Source: Symsagittifera roscoffensis (lineage: Eukaryota; Xenacoelomorpha; Acoela; Convolutidae). Taken from it: a DNA stretch of 64,000 nt. Each line of letters begins with the position of its first letter. The first letter of the stretch is position 1. Below, in pieces: positions 1-12,013 of the stretch. The translations under genes were made by a program, and so were the position numbers. The stretch lies in contig NC_087062.1 of NCBI RefSeq assembly GCF_963678635.1, positions 45,717,758 through 45,781,757 of the forward strand, written 5' to 3'. The notes beneath the pieces are model-generated. The model saw nothing but the letters and a program-made list of their open reading frames with translations, did no database searches and was not told the DNA's origin.

Positions 1-166
1 TCATGATTCAAGATGAAAATTTGTATTTTCTTAAGAAATTGTTCGAAATATCAGGGGAATGCTCATATACTGCTTCAACCATTGCTTTGTAGTTTAGTTA
101 AATAAAAAAATCATAAAGTTACACAACCCGACGGTTCCATCGTTTTCATTTTTGCTTTCCTTTTCC

Positions 167-905
167 GAATGTAGAGTGAAGGCAAGGCACGACGAATGAT
201 TTTAAGGTCATCTTATGTATTAAATCAGTAGTTTCTTTCGTGAATCCGACTAGCACATAATTTTTTCCTTTCGTCAATATTTTGATTTTGTGCAATTTTC
301 CGCCAAGGACTCGAATTCACCAGTTGACAAGATTATTCCTTGTCGATGCTTGAAAGTTTCCTCTTCGCCTGTTTTGTACAATTTGACAGTTATCTAGATA
401 CTGGTATGTGTGAATGTTTTTGCACCGACTCAAAATAAACGGTTGTCATTCGAAGATATATCCTGAGAATCATCGACATAGTCAACATCCCTTTCAAAAG
501 AAATATTCATAATACATGACTAACAACGAACTAGTTTTTAGTGTGGAACGTTTAAGAATGACTGATCACAGTATATGAGACAGATCATGCGTTCACAAAG
601 TAAAAACTAACTTATGTGACAACTTTACGAACGCGCTAAGTCATAATGATGAAACTAAATCATCAAAGATATACTTCTTTTACGGTAAACCACGTTTTTA
701 TGGGTATTTAGTTGCTTTTTCTCCCCTGGTACACTCTAATAGTCTTTTTGTGTCTTTTATTATGACGTGATATTAATCACTGCTATGAGTCATGGTAATG
801 CAATTTTAACAGCATGACAAAGAATGTCGGGCAATCTATCAAGCAAACTTGAACCTAAGTGCTTTTGCCCGTATGTAGGATGCGGAGACAACTGATCAAG
901 TGATC
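167..905. repeat. Direct repeat, copy 1 (partner 4168-4905)
   Basis: About 740 bp here match 4168-4905 in the same orientation, with scattered substitutions that suggest several percent divergence by eye. Both copies contain the same minus-strand stretch resembling a PC4-like protein and both end near the sequence GTAGGATGCGGAGACAA. Copy 1 runs into the integrase-tail fossil, copy 2 into AT-rich sequence before the polymerase repeats. The repeat lies inside the Polinton fossil region and probably arose by duplication of part of the element. Confidence 0.85.
230..400 (-). pseudogene. Possible PC4-like (ssDNA-binding coactivator) fossil, copy 1
   Basis: Reading the minus strand gives a short stretch with VKLYKTGEEE and then GIILSTGEFESL. 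This spacing recalls the PC4/Sub1 pattern of a basic beta strand, a KKGI(S/A)L turn and a Glu-rich helix. PC4-like ssDNA-binding proteins occur in some large DNA viruses, and I infer that such a gene was carried by this Polinton. The match is short and was not tested by a search. The sequence is a fossil and is repeated at 4230-4400. Confidence 0.3.
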
Positions 906-939
906 TGTTCCTTGAAAAATCCTATTTATAAAAACTTGG

Positions 940-1320
940 AGGATAAATAGACACACTCATACATTGAAAAATTGCAAGATTTTGTCATTGCAATTAATTC
1001 GAGAACAAATCGTGTCATAAATCTTGCACAGAACAAAGTAAGTAAAATGATGTTCCTCGCCTGGTTTCCTTAAGAGCACAGTAATCATTGAATATAGTTT
1101 GACTTCCAAAACTTTATGTAGGTGATCATGCTAGAATCGCCAGAGTAGACACACATTTTCGCAAGGATGGCAAACAATCGATCATCGATGAAGTGTTTAA
1201 AAATTTTGACATACCAACACGACATCCTCCAACATACAAATCAATACTAACAGAGAATCGATTGAGGGGAAATTTCTCGAGTCTGAACTAGTTCGTGTTC
1301 TGAAGAAGTAGGAATCATTA
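940..1320 (+). pseudogene. Polinton integrase, C-terminal part (fossil)
   Basis: The plus strand shows a stretch reading VIAINSRTNRVINLA, followed by GDHARIARVDTHFRKD and then RHPPTYKSI. This matches the end of Polinton retroviral-type integrases: a helix with N-S-R-T, a VGD+VRI module, then a PPTY(K/V)L strand. In Polintons this enzyme inserts the linear element into host DNA. The catalytic core was not recognised upstream. The piece is a fossil. The assignment rests on motif order, not a database search. Confidence 0.6.
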
Positions 1321-1369
1321 ACAATCTTGACTGAAGGCATTTCCAGCATTTTCATTCATAATGCTCCCC

Positions 1370-1990
1370 CTTCTTTCACAATTACCCAAGTTTCCCCTGG
1401 ATCAATGAGTTTTTCTAAAGATTTTACTCTGGCCAACTTCAAAAATCTCCTGAAAGAAGAAATAAAATTGCAAGGTGAATGAAGAGTAGCAGTTACAAAA
1501 ATTACTTTCCCTACTCAGATATACAACGTGACTGACAACAACATTGTGTACTACAAAAAACATAGGTTTAAAGCGTGCATGAACTCCAGGCCTTACCTTG
1601 GAGAAACAGTAAAACTAACAAAAGGAGAGTATACAAGCAAAAAAAAAATACTGAATGAGATTCGTCTAAAGACAGAATTAGAGAAATTGGATTTTGTTAT
1701 AGATCCCATTACCAAACATCTTTCATTGTGGCTGCATTATTGGAAGGTATAATTTTTTCAAGCCCGCAAACTCCTATTTTACTTGGAGTTAAAGGCGTCA
1801 GAGATGGAACTGGTTATCATAAAGATTACAAACAAGGAAGCTCGAAACATAGCACATTTTCCACCCAAGATGATTATGCTGACTATCCCGTTGATGTATG
1901 TGCTGTTACTCAGCTTATATTTTTTTCCCGTACATAATTTTTTTTCAAAAAGTCGGACACACAAAAACACTCCTGCTACTAGTCATTGAT
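1370..1990 (+). pseudogene. Polinton structural-type gene (possibly penton-like), fossil
   Basis: The plus strand reads FPTQIYNVTDNN and then LGETVKLTKGEYTSK. This resembles proteins found beside the capsid genes in Polintons and adintoviruses, which begin with an IYNVTEENN-like strand and continue with an 'I.IPPG.Y.S' segment. Its position between the integrase tail and the minor-capsid-like gene fits. I cannot tell a penton homologue from another structural protein by eye. It is a broken fossil. Confidence 0.4.
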
Positions 1991-2077
1991 ACAAATCGTT
2001 CAAGTGAAAAAGGGTTACGCATGTAAAATTGAACCAAATCATCGTAAAGTGTTTGGTAATTTGACTTTAAAAAGCTT

Positions 2078-2500
2078 TTGCTCTACAATAATTCTAGTCT
2101 TTCAGTGAACTCTCGCACAGACCCTGGAGGACTTGTTCCTTTCGCTGGAGGGGGAAAAGTTGTCCTGACTTTAAAATTCAGATTTTTAGCAATTGATCCA
2201 TATGAGTTTTATTACCACAACCAAGCAAACTTACCAAATTTCTCTAGACATTATGGACAACAAGCCAGTGACTTCGGTGTATTAGCCTTGGGAATAGGAA
2301 GAGTGGCATTTCCATTGGCTCGAAAACTTTTGATACCCGCAGCAAAAAATATCGGAAAAAACTTCTTCTTCAGGCAGCTCCAGAACTAATAGAAGTTGCA
2401 ACAAAAAGAAAAATTTCAAAGCAGGTACTCAAAAGCCCCGTTAGAAAATCATTCAGAAAGCAAAATGGAGGAGAAATTAGATCTCGGAAAAGTCATCCGA
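2078..2500 (+). pseudogene. Polinton minor capsid-like gene, fossil
   Basis: The stretch contains FSRHYGQQASDFGVLALG, followed by VAFPLARKLLIPAAKNIG and then a Lys/Arg-rich tail. A G-rich start, an amphipathic 'RxxFPLxRxxxxPAAKxxG' helix and a basic tail are typical of the small minor-capsid (adenovirus pVI-like or pX-like) proteins of Polintons and adintoviruses. It lies directly upstream of the major-capsid-like fossil, the expected neighbourhood. The sequence is a fossil with breaks. Confidence 0.5.
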
Positions 2501-2599
2501 AAAGAACAACAGCGGTGAAATGAAAAACCAGACGCGTCATTTTCAGAAAGCAAGCTGCACAAAAGAGTCAGCAGTGAAGCAAAATTTAATCCCGATTAA

Positions 2600-3530
2600 A
2601 TTTAATCTATTTTAATCCAGAGTGATGCAACTCACAGGTCGTTGAGCTTATTTGAAAAACCTCCCTTGCTTGTCACTTTTGAATTTGCATTCACCCGAAA
2701 AGTTGGACCTTCCTACTCTCCTGATAGTCTTATGCTCGTGTTTAAAGTACTCGGCGACAGAAACGTTTTCGTCGATCTTCAGCGTACTCGTTTGAAAAAA
2801 GTTCGAAGCAATGGAACCTTGCTTCGAACGCATGCTACAGAAGCGACAAACAGAGATACGCCGTATTTTGCTTACAATCTTTTATTTTCATTACTTTTCT
2901 AGTGTACAGTCATGGAGTCAGTCTCGCTAATTACGTTACTCATTGTATTATGGCTTTTGACCTCACGTCTACTCAGGAGGCTTTACAAAATTTTTTCGTG
3001 ATCCTGAATTGACCAATTGCAACATTCGGTCGAACTGAATTTTAACGCAGGTCTCGGTATTAACGTCGAAATTTTATATATGGGAGAGCGTGCATCAACA
3101 GTTTATGTGCGTTCAGTTAGAAAAACTACCTTATGACCTAGACTAGCCATAAATAATCTTCAAATAATGGAATTTTTAAATTGTTGTAAGCATTTGAAAT
3201 ATCGCTTTATCGATTTTGGATACCCTTTAGTATTGAATAACGATAACACCTTCATGATAATGAGTGCTTCACCCTCGGATTAACATGGAACCCACTGATT
3301 GCTTTTTGCTCAAGCTGGAGGGCAGATATTTTTCGCAGATCTTATAGGTAAAAGATTATATGTTTGTCCTCTCATGTACAAGAAAAATCTACGTGCAATT
3401 CATGAAGAAAATCAGCTACTGATGAAAAACCAAAACAATCAGCAGATTCAGTGTTATGCGGACTTTTTTGTATTTAGGTTGCTCATGTTACAATTACAAA
3501 CAGGTTTCCAATAGGTTTCAAACTTAATGA
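2600..3530 (+). pseudogene. Polinton major capsid-like gene, fossil
   Basis: The region begins with LSLFEKPPLLVTFEFAF and continues with FVDLQRTRLK and SNGTLLRTHATEATNRD. Double jelly-roll capsid proteins of Polintons begin in just this way: 'LDLFxxPPxxTSIE', then 'YIDLxxTxLxVKxKI', then 'DGTxL'. Weaker resemblance continues to about 3530. The capsid gene is a broken fossil. The neighbouring minor-capsid-like piece supports the call. Confidence 0.55.
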
Positions 3531-4167
3531 TCATGATTTGACAACATTTACTAAACATATGTTGATCTGAACTAATTTTTGATATTCTTTTAAATTTATA
3601 ATTTCAAATTTTTAAATTCATTCTTAGAGGTAAGAGATTTTCTTTTTCTACAATTTCAAAAAAAGAGCGAAAATTTTTCAGATAAATTTCTCGAAACAAT
3701 AAGGCCGGAACATATGCTTTAGCGGGCAATAAGTAGCCAGCCTTGCACGTCGCAACGCTCCTCGGGAACACCCCCCGCTGGTGTAGTAAACTTTTTTATA
3801 CAAGAGAGCAAAAGAAAAACAATATTCAAAAATTGAATTTCTTCTCAACGATAAATTTCACAAACAAGGTTTTTGTATCAATTTCCACACAAGCATAACC
3901 ACTCAAAATAATGTCAATTATTCAAGAAAACGCAGAACTTTCACCATTCAATATTTTACTAAAGCGTTCAATTGTTACGTTAGTAATCATGTCAGTTGGA
4001 GCTTGAACAGATTTACTCTGCGAGCCGAAGCAAACCTGAGGTAATCGTCTGCGTCTAGAACTCCCAAACATCTAGACTAGATTAATGATAGAGTAATAAG
4101 TCACAGCTGATTTCAATTTTTCCATCAGGCAGTTGATACTTGGAACAACCCAAAAATAAAAATGAGA

Positions 4168-4905
4168 ATGTAGAGTAAAGGCAAGTCACGACGAACAATT
4201 TTAAAGTCATTTTGTTTAATAAATCAGTAGTTTCTTTCGTGAATTCGACTAGCACATAATTTTTTCTTTTCATCAATATTTTGATTTTGTGCAATTTTCC
4301 GCCAAGGACTCGAATTCACCAGTTGACAAGATTATTCCTTGTCGATGCTTGAAAGTTTCCTCTTCGCCTGTTTTGTACAATTTGACAGTTATCTAGATAC
4401 TGGTATGTGTGAATGTTTTTGCACCGACTCAAAATAAACGTTTGTCATTCGAAGATATATCCTGAGAATCATCGACATAGTCAACATCCCTTTCAAAAGA
4501 AACATTCATAATACATGACTAACAACCAACTAGTTTTTAGTGTGGAACGTTGAAGAATGACTGATCACAGTATACGAGACAGATCATTCGTTCCCAAAGT
4601 AAAATCTTATGTGACAATTTTACGAACGCCCTAAGCCATAATGATAAAACTAAATCATCAAAGATATACTTCTTTTATGATAAACCACATTTTTTATGGG
4701 TATTTAGTTGCTTTTTCTCCCCTGGTATACTCTAATAGTCTTCTTGTGTCTTTTGTTATGAAGTTAATTTAATCACTGCTATGAGTCATGGTAATGCAAT
4801 TTTAACAGCATGACAAAGAATGTCTGGCAACCTATCAAGCAAACTTGAACCTAAGTGCTTTTGGCCTTATGTAGGATGCGGAGACAAATGATCTAGTGAC
4901 CCTCC
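4168..4905. repeat. Direct repeat, copy 2 (partner 167-905)
   Basis: This stretch matches 167-905 in the same orientation over about 740 bp with scattered differences. It lies between the capsid-like fossil and the polymerase repeats. Downstream of 4905 the two copies diverge completely, which sets the repeat boundary. Confidence 0.85.
4230..4400 (-). pseudogene. Possible PC4-like fossil, copy 2
   Basis: This is the second copy of the minus-strand stretch described at 230-400, with the same VKLYKTGEEE and GIILSTGEFESL segments. It is carried by the 740-bp direct repeat. The PC4-like assignment is tentative. Confidence 0.3.
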
Positions 4906-5107
4906 AGATGTCAATTAAGGAACCCATCCAAATTCAACTTGCTATGCCCAAAAAAAAGAAAATTGCATTTTCGAGAATTCGAATAATTTAAACAAAATTT
5001 TTTATATTTTTTTTCAATTATTATTCCACATGTTTTATATTATCATTTCTGTTTGATATGATTTTTAACCCTTTTCAACATGACCGTGTGTATATTAGTG
5101 GTCTGAA

Positions 5108-8100
5108 ATTTTATCTCGCCTAGTAAATCAATTTTAATTTGTTCTGCAAAATTTTCAGCGAAATGTAAGAGAAAAAACTTTCAAAAAAATCATAAATCGA
5201 GAATAATTTTTCGCCAAAATTCTCTTTCAGAAAAAACGAGAGACAGAGAAAAGTAAACAAAATTGCTCATTAGTGAATCCCATTACAAATATCCTTTTGG
5301 TGATTTTGCTTTCTTTTCAAACGAAGGTTAAATATGAAAGGGTCCAACTTTTTCTTGTTGGTAGTCCAACCACATTGATTTGGCTTTCTGTTCTGTGTAC
5401 ACTCTCTGTTCTCTTTCTCATGGTAGGTGTCGTTAGTCCGGTGGAATATTTCAGGTCTTAAACAAAATAACAGAGAATATTCCCGTTGTATATCGCGTTT
5501 ATGTACAAGTTTTGCGTGTATAACTGACAATTTTTTGGTAAAAAGCATGAAAAGCTGAAAATTTGAAAAATAAAAAAAGTGGCTGGAGAAATACAAAATT
5601 TCAACCTACGACCTCGACAAAGAAGGAATTGAGAAAATCAATGGAGAATACAAAATGCCAATGGACTTGATGGATTTGGACAGATTTGAAAGGCTAAACA
5701 ATTGTCAAATCAACGTATTTTGGTGAGCAAATTCTACTTGCCTTCTAAAAATCTTATTACCAACTCTTTAATATTCTTCACCTAATCAAATCACCTTTGA
5801 AATTCAGGCCAAAACTAGATTCAAAATCTAATTTTTTGTTCATGTTTAACGATGGTGAATTTTTGCTCTTAAGAGTGTCGACCAGATTCACTAAGAGCCT
5901 GATTTTCGACTTGTTGCTCGACAAAAATTCTACAAAAACCCGAGACTCATCAAATCGTATAGATTCATGCTAGCGCCGCTGACGAAAATTGTCAATAATT
6001 TGCCCAGCGAAAAGTTTTTTCTGCTTGAGAAATAATTTGAAAAACTCAGCCACTCCCCTGAAAAAGTCAGTATGTTGGAACAGAAAGCGTAATACCTCTA
6101 CTCTTTTTTCATTTGCTTCGAAAAATTCCAAGAAACTTGACTTCCCCCGCGAGCAATGCTGAAAAAAAGTCTAACGGGAGGGGATGTGAGTGTTACAAGA
6201 AGCGAGTACAATCAAGTCCTATAACTTTCACCGAAGTGAAGTGTGGTTCACTTGATGGTTACAACTACTTGTACTTGACTACAGATGTGCTACTACTTGC
6301 TTCAGTTATCGAAGCTTTTCGTGAAGTTGGCAATCAAATTTACAGGTTGGGTTGCGCCTGTTATTTTACGGCACGTAACATTTCTGGGAAGCCTTTCTAA
6401 AAATTTGTGAGCCCGATCCAGAATTCTTACTGAATCGTGAACATCTGGATTTTGTGCAGCAATAGATATGAGGAGGCATATCGTCTTTTTAGGCGCGCCG
6501 ATTTTACAAAGAGAACAATAAATACCTTGACAATTTTTCACCCTCAGAACCATCAAGCTCTATCCTCAACATTGACGCAAACAATTTCTCCTTCCTCTCG
6601 TGAAGTAGTGGACATCGGTGCAAAGAGCAACGAGCAAGTCGACATGTTGGGAAAATTGGGGTTCACCACACAGCCAAAGGTGCCAAAGCTTCAGCAGACC
6701 TTGCACCCTGAAGAAGATTTTATTTTGCAATACCTTACCCTAAATTTGTACCACGGGCTAGGAATGAAAATAAATCAACTTGGAAAAGTTGTTTAGTTCC
6801 ACGAAAGTCACTGGATGGCAGATTTTGTCGACCTCAACACCCGCCTACGAAAAGCCGCAGTATAAAAATTGCGGGGGAAAATTTACAAGATAATTATTGT
6901 TTTAGCATTCGGTAAGATAATGGAGTCTAAGTTAGGAAGAAAGAAGCTGGAGATTCTAAAAGATGAGAGAGAACTTCGTCAAAATACAGCTCTAAGCGCT
7001 ATGAAGAGCTTTCAAATCATTGACGATCAATTTGCCACAATCAGCTTTTCAGTGATAAATTTTTTTCTGGACAAATCTATGATAGTTGGTATGACTATCT
7101 CAGACCTCGCCAAGCGTTTCATGTTTCATTTTCACTATCAAAATATTGAAACTGAATCTAATTTTGATATTACTTTCCTTCGACACGGATATTTTTTTAT
7201 GCCATCAAAACTGACGATGTTTACCGAGACTTAGAGAAAATAAAAATTGATTTCCACTTTTCAAGTTGTGATGTAGACCTTTTCTTGGTTGACGACACCA
7301 AAAAAAGATGTGCTGAACTTTAAAGACGAAACTGGTGGGAAGCGTATCAGAAAATTCATTGTCCTAAAACCGAAACTACCTTCGGACGTCCTTAATTGTA
7401 AGTAAAAATCCCAGTTTAAGCCACCCTTCCAACCCCATTCCAAAAATTTCACAGAAAAAATATCACCACCACTCTCCCTCCCCCTTAATTTGTTGCAACA
7501 AACTATGGACATTTAGCTGATTTAGGCAACATTATACCAGGTTGACTAAACGTTAACTTATCTAAAAACAATTTTCTTTCCTTTTCCTTTTTTTAAAATT
7601 ATAGTTTAGAGTCTTCTGCTCTTTGGTAAAGAGAATGAAACTTTGTTCGGTATAAATTGAGTTGCTGAAGTGAAATGAAACTATCCCCTGCCTTGTAGAA
7701 AAAAATATTACCTGCTTCTGCTTAGAGTGCACTCTAAAATTGAGTGCCAAAGGAATAAAACGGAGCGCATATCAAGAAATGGTCCACCAAACCTTCAGTG
7801 ACACATCATTCTTTGGGTAAACAATGAGAAAGTAAGACTTTAATATAGTTTCGAAAGGTCACACTAATTTGTCAGTGAAACAAAACAAACTTGCATTATC
7901 ACCATTCGACTCAAAATGTTTTTTCCTTTTCGACGGTATTTCGACAGTTCCCTTTGGCCATAAAGCCGCCCCAGAGAATGCATTTCTTGAACACAGTTAC
8001 ATGAACACCGAGTGGGCCAACTCATACAATGAAGCTGATAACAGTTTGCCCGATTTTCAACTACCGGAATGAGGATTTTTACAGCAGTTCTACTCAGAAA

Positions 8101-8125
8101 CAGAGCTGCGAGAAGAACAAGCTTC
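5108..8125. repeat. 3-kb direct repeat, copy 1 (partner 8980-12005)
   Basis: Sequence from TTTTATCTCGCCTAGTA at about 5108 to AAGAA(C/G)AAGCTTCTA near 8125 is repeated in the same orientation at 8980-12005. The copies differ by substitutions and small indels of a few percent by eye, though some stretches are nearly identical. Each copy holds one DNA polymerase B fossil. The joint between the two copies was itself duplicated later (see 7421-9128). Confidence 0.85.
5600..8072 (+). pseudogene. Polinton DNA polymerase B (pPolB) fossil, copy 1
   Basis: Pieces of a protein-primed family B polymerase lie in order on the plus strand. They include MDLDRFERLNNCQINVF near 5670 (compare 'MxLKDIxKFExxNNIxINVF' in Polinton polymerases), YLTTDVLLLASVIEAF near 6270-6320 (the conserved 'YLKTDVLLLADVFExF' exonuclease-side motif), and LALSPFDSKCFFLFDG near 7880-7930 (the conserved C-terminal 'LxLSxxDDKRYxLxDG'). 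Polinton pPolB copies the element DNA using a protein primer. The gene is heavily broken and AT-rich. Its last part recurs at 8735-8926 through a later tandem duplication. Confidence 0.75.
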
Positions 8126-9128
8126 TAAAATTTTATCTCGCCTAGTAGATCAATTAAAATATGTTCTGTAAAGTATTCAGCAAATTGTAAGAGAAAAATT
8201 TATCAAAAAAATCATGAATCGAGAATAATTTTTCGCCAAAATTCTCTTTGAGAAAAAATGATAGAGAGAGAAAGCCACCCTTCCAACCCCATTCCAAAAA
8301 TTTCACAGAAAAAATATCACCACCACTCTCCCTCCCCCTTAATTTGTTGCAACAAACTATGGACATTTAGCTGATTTAGGCAACATTATACCAGGTTGAC
8401 TAAACGTTAACTTATCTAAAAACAATTTTCTTTCCTTTTCCTTTTTTTAAAATTATAGTTTAGAGTCTTCTGCTCTTTGGTAAAGAGAATGAAACTTTGT
8501 TCGGTATAAATTGAGTTGCTGAAGTGAAATGAAACTATCCCCTGCCTTGTAGAAAAAAATATTACCTGCTTCTGCTTAGAGTGCACTCTAAAATTGAGTG
8601 CCAAAGGAATAAAACGGAGCGCATATCAAGAAATGGTCCACCAAACCTTCAGTGACACATCATTCTTTGGGTAAACAATGAGAAAGTAAGACTTTAATAT
8701 AGTTTCGAAAGGTCACACTAATTTGTCAGTGAAACAAAACAAACTTGCATTATCACCATTCGACTCAAAATGTTTTTTCCTTTTCGACGGTATTTCGACA
8801 GTTCCCTTTGGCCATAAAGCCGCCCCAGAGAATGCATTTCTTGAACACAGTTACATGAACACCGAGTGGGCCAACTCATACAATGAAGCTGATAACAGTT
8901 TGCCCGATTTTCAACTACCGGAATGAGGATTTTTACAGCAGTTCTACTCAGAAACAGAGCTGCGAGAAGAACAAGCTTCTAAAATTTTATCTCGCCTAGT
9001 AGATCAATTAAAATATGTTCTGTAAAGTATTCAGCAAATTGTAAGAGAAAAATTTATCAAAAAAATCATGAATCGAGAATAATTTTTCGCCAAAATTCTC
9101 TTTGAGAAAAAATGATAGAGAGAGAAAG
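7421..9128. repeat. 854-bp tandem duplication (7421-8274 and 8275-9128)
   Basis: Two adjacent 854-bp units look identical by eye. Each starts at CCACCCTTCCAACCCCATTC and ends in GAGAGAGAAAG. AAG precedes both units and ends the second, so the joint has microhomology of about 3 bp. Each unit spans the end of one polymerase-repeat copy and the start of the next, so this event is younger than the 3-kb duplication. The near-perfect identity means either a very recent event or an assembly duplicate. Confidence 0.9.
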
Positions 9129-12005
9129 CTAAAAACAATTGCTCATTAGTGAACCCCATTAGAAATATCTTTTTGCGGATTTTGTTTTCTTTTCAAAAGA
9201 AGGTTAAATATGAAAGGGTCCAATTTTCTCATGTTGGTAGTCCAACCACATTTATTTGGCTTTCTGTTCTCTGTTCACTCTCTGTCTTTTTTCTCATGAT
9301 AGGTGTCATTAGTCCTGTGGGATTTTTCAGGTCTTAAACAAAATAACAGAGAAAGTTTTGAGCCATATTCCCGTTGTATATTGCGTTTATATACAAGTTT
9401 TGCGAGTATAACTGACAATTTTTTGGTAAAAAACGTGAAAAAATGAAAACTTGAAAAATAAAAAAAAAACGTGGCTGGAGAAATACAAAGTTTCAACCTA
9501 CCACCTCGACAAAGAAGGAATTGATAAAATCAATGGAGAATACAAAATGCCAATGAATTTGAAGGACATGGACAGATTTGAAAGGCTAAACAATTGTCAA
9601 ATCAACGTATTTTGGTGAGCAAATTCTACTTGCCTTCTAAAAATCTTATTACCAACTCTTTAATATTCTTCACCTAATCAAATCACCTTTGAAATTCAGG
9701 CCAAAACTAGATTCAAAATGTAATTTTTTGTTCATGTTTAACGATGGTGAATTTTTGCTCTTAAGAGTGTCGACCAGATTCACTAAGAGCCTGATTTTCG
9801 ACTTGTTGCTCGACAAAAATTCTACAAAAACCCGAGACTCATCAAATCGTATAGATTCATGCTAGCGCCGCTGACGAAAATTGTCAATAATTTGCCCAGC
9901 GAAAAATTTTTTCTGCTTAAGAAATAATTTGAAAAACTCAGCCACTCCCCTGAAAAAGTCAGTATATTGGAACAGAAAGCGTAATACCTCTACTCATTTT
10001 TCATTTCCTTCGAAAAATTCCAAGAAACTTGACTTCCCCCGCGAGCAATGCTGAAAAAAAGTCTAACAGGAGGGGATGTGAGTGTTACAAGAAGCGAGTA
10101 CAATCAAGTCCTATAACTTTCACCGAAGTGAAGTGTGGTTGACTTGATGGTTACCACTACTTGTACTTGACTACAGATGTGCTACTACTTGCTTCAGTTA
10201 TCGAAGCGTTTCGTGAAGTTGGCGATCAAATTTACAGGTTGGGTTGCGCCTGTTATTTCACGGCACGTAACATTTCTGGGAAGCCTTTCTAAAATTTTGT
10301 GAGCCCGATCCAAAATTCTTACTGAATCGTGAACATCTGGACTTTGTGCAGCAAACGATATGAGGAGGCATAACGTCGATTTACGTGCGCCGATTTTACA
10401 AAGAGAACAATAAACACCTTGACAATTTTTCGCCCTCAGAACCATCAAGCTCTATCCTCAACTTTGACGCAAACAATTTCTACCTCCTCTCGTGAAGTAG
10501 TTGACATCGGTGCAAAGAGCAACGAGCAAGTCGACATGTTGGGAAGTTTGAGATTCACCACACAGCCAAAGGTGCCAAAGCTCCAGCAGACCTTGCATCC
10601 TGAAGAAGATTATGATTGCAATACCTTACCCTAAAGTTGAACTAGAGCCTGGGAATGGAAGTAATTCAACTCGGAAAAGCTGTTCAGTTCTGCGAAAGTC
10701 ACTAGATGCCAGACTTTGTGGACCTCAACACCCGCCTACGAAAAGCGGCAGTAAAAAAAAAGAAATTTTACAAGATAATCCCAATTTAAGCTTTCAAAGC
10801 ATTCGGTAGGATAATGAAGTCTAACCTAGGAAGAAAGAAGCTGGTGATTGTAAGAAATGAGAGCAAACTTCTTCAAAATACAGCTCTAAGCGCGATGAAG
10901 AGCTTTCAAATCATTGACGATCAATGTGCCACAATCAGCTTTTCAGTGATAAAAATATTTTGGGACAAACCTATGAGAGTTGGTATGACCATCTCAGACC
11001 TGGCCAAGCGTTTCATGTTTCATTTCCACTATAAAAAAAATTGAAACTGAATCTAAACTTGATTTACTTTCCTTCGACACGGATACTTTTTTATGCCATA
11101 AAAACTGACGATAATTACTTAGAGAAAATAAAAGCTGACTTCCACTTTTCAAGTTGTGATGAGGAAATTTTCCTGATTGAAGACACCAAAAAAATGTGCT
11201 GAGTTTTAAAGACGAATCTGATGGGAAGCGGATCAGAGAATTCATTGTCCTAAAACCGAAACTACATTCAGACGTCCTTAATTGTAAAAAAAAAATCCCA
11301 ATTTAAGCCACCCTTCTACCCCCATTCCAAAATTTTTACAGAAAAAATTATCATCACCATCCTCCCTCCCCCTTAATTTGTTGTAACAAGCTATGGAAGT
11401 TTAGCTGATTTAGGCAACATTATACCAGGTTGACTAAACGTTAATTTATCTGATAACACTTTCTTTTCTTTTCCTTTTTTTTAAATTATAGTTTAGAGTC
11501 TTCTGCTCTTTGGTAAAATGAATGAAACTTTGTTCGGTACAAATTGAGTTGCTGAAGTGAAATAAAACAATCCCCTGCCTTGTAGAAAAAACACTAATTT
11601 GCTTCTGCTTAGAGGGCACTCAAAAATTGAGTGCCAAAGGAATAAAACGGAGCGCATATCGAGAAATGGTCCACCAAACCTTCAGGGACACAACATTCAC
11701 TGGGTAAACAATGAGAGAATAAAACAATAATATAGTTTCGAAAGGTCACATTAATATGACAGTGAAACAAAACAAACTTGCATTATCACCATTCGACTCA
11801 AAACGTTTTCTCCTTTTCGATGGGATTTCGACAGTTCCCTTTGGTCATAAAGCCGCCGAAGAGAATGCATTTATTGAACACATTTACATGAAATCCAACT
11901 CATACAATGAAGCTGATAACAGTTTGCCCGAATTTCAACTTCCGGATTGGGGATTTTTACAGCAGCTCTACTCAGAAACAGAGCTGCGAGAAGAAGAAGC
12001 TTCTA
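8980..12005. repeat. 3-kb direct repeat, copy 2 (partner 5108-8125)
   Basis: This is the second copy of the segment at 5108-8125, in the same orientation, with a few percent divergence by eye. It contains the second polymerase B fossil. Downstream of about 12005 the sequence departs from copy 1, which continues into the duplicated joint. Confidence 0.85.
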
Positions 12006-12012
12006 GTGGCTG
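9490..12012 (+). pseudogene. Polinton DNA polymerase B (pPolB) fossil, copy 2
   Basis: This is a second fossil of the protein-primed family B polymerase, parallel to copy 1. It shows the same internal landmarks: the NNCQINVF strand near 9600, the TDVLLLASV motif near 10180, and the C-terminal LALSPFDSKRFLLFDGIST near 11780-11830. The last motif is closer to the family consensus 'DDKRYxLxDGxxT' than in copy 1. The copy is broken throughout and not functional. It was produced by the 3-kb direct duplication. Confidence 0.75.
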
Positions 12013-12013
12013 A

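Larger units (their letters stand above)
167..12013 (+). mobile_element. Polinton/Maverick fossil region, rearranged and broken
   Basis: Several neighbouring stretches resemble different Polinton genes on the plus strand. In order they are an integrase tail (about 940-1320), structural genes (about 1370-3530), and two copies of protein-primed DNA polymerase B (5600-8072 and 9490-12012). No terminal inverted repeats or packaging ATPase were recognised, so the element is incomplete and its true ends are unknown. It is clearly a fossil with many breaks. Direct duplications inside it are at 167/4168, 5108/8980 and 7421/8275. The divergence between polymerase copies suggests the element is old and was duplicated after it decayed or while decaying. 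Confidence 0.8.

Noticed and set aside
3720-3790. GC-rich patch considered as a tRNA or SINE head
   Set aside because: No A/B-box pair or cloverleaf could be drawn by eye.
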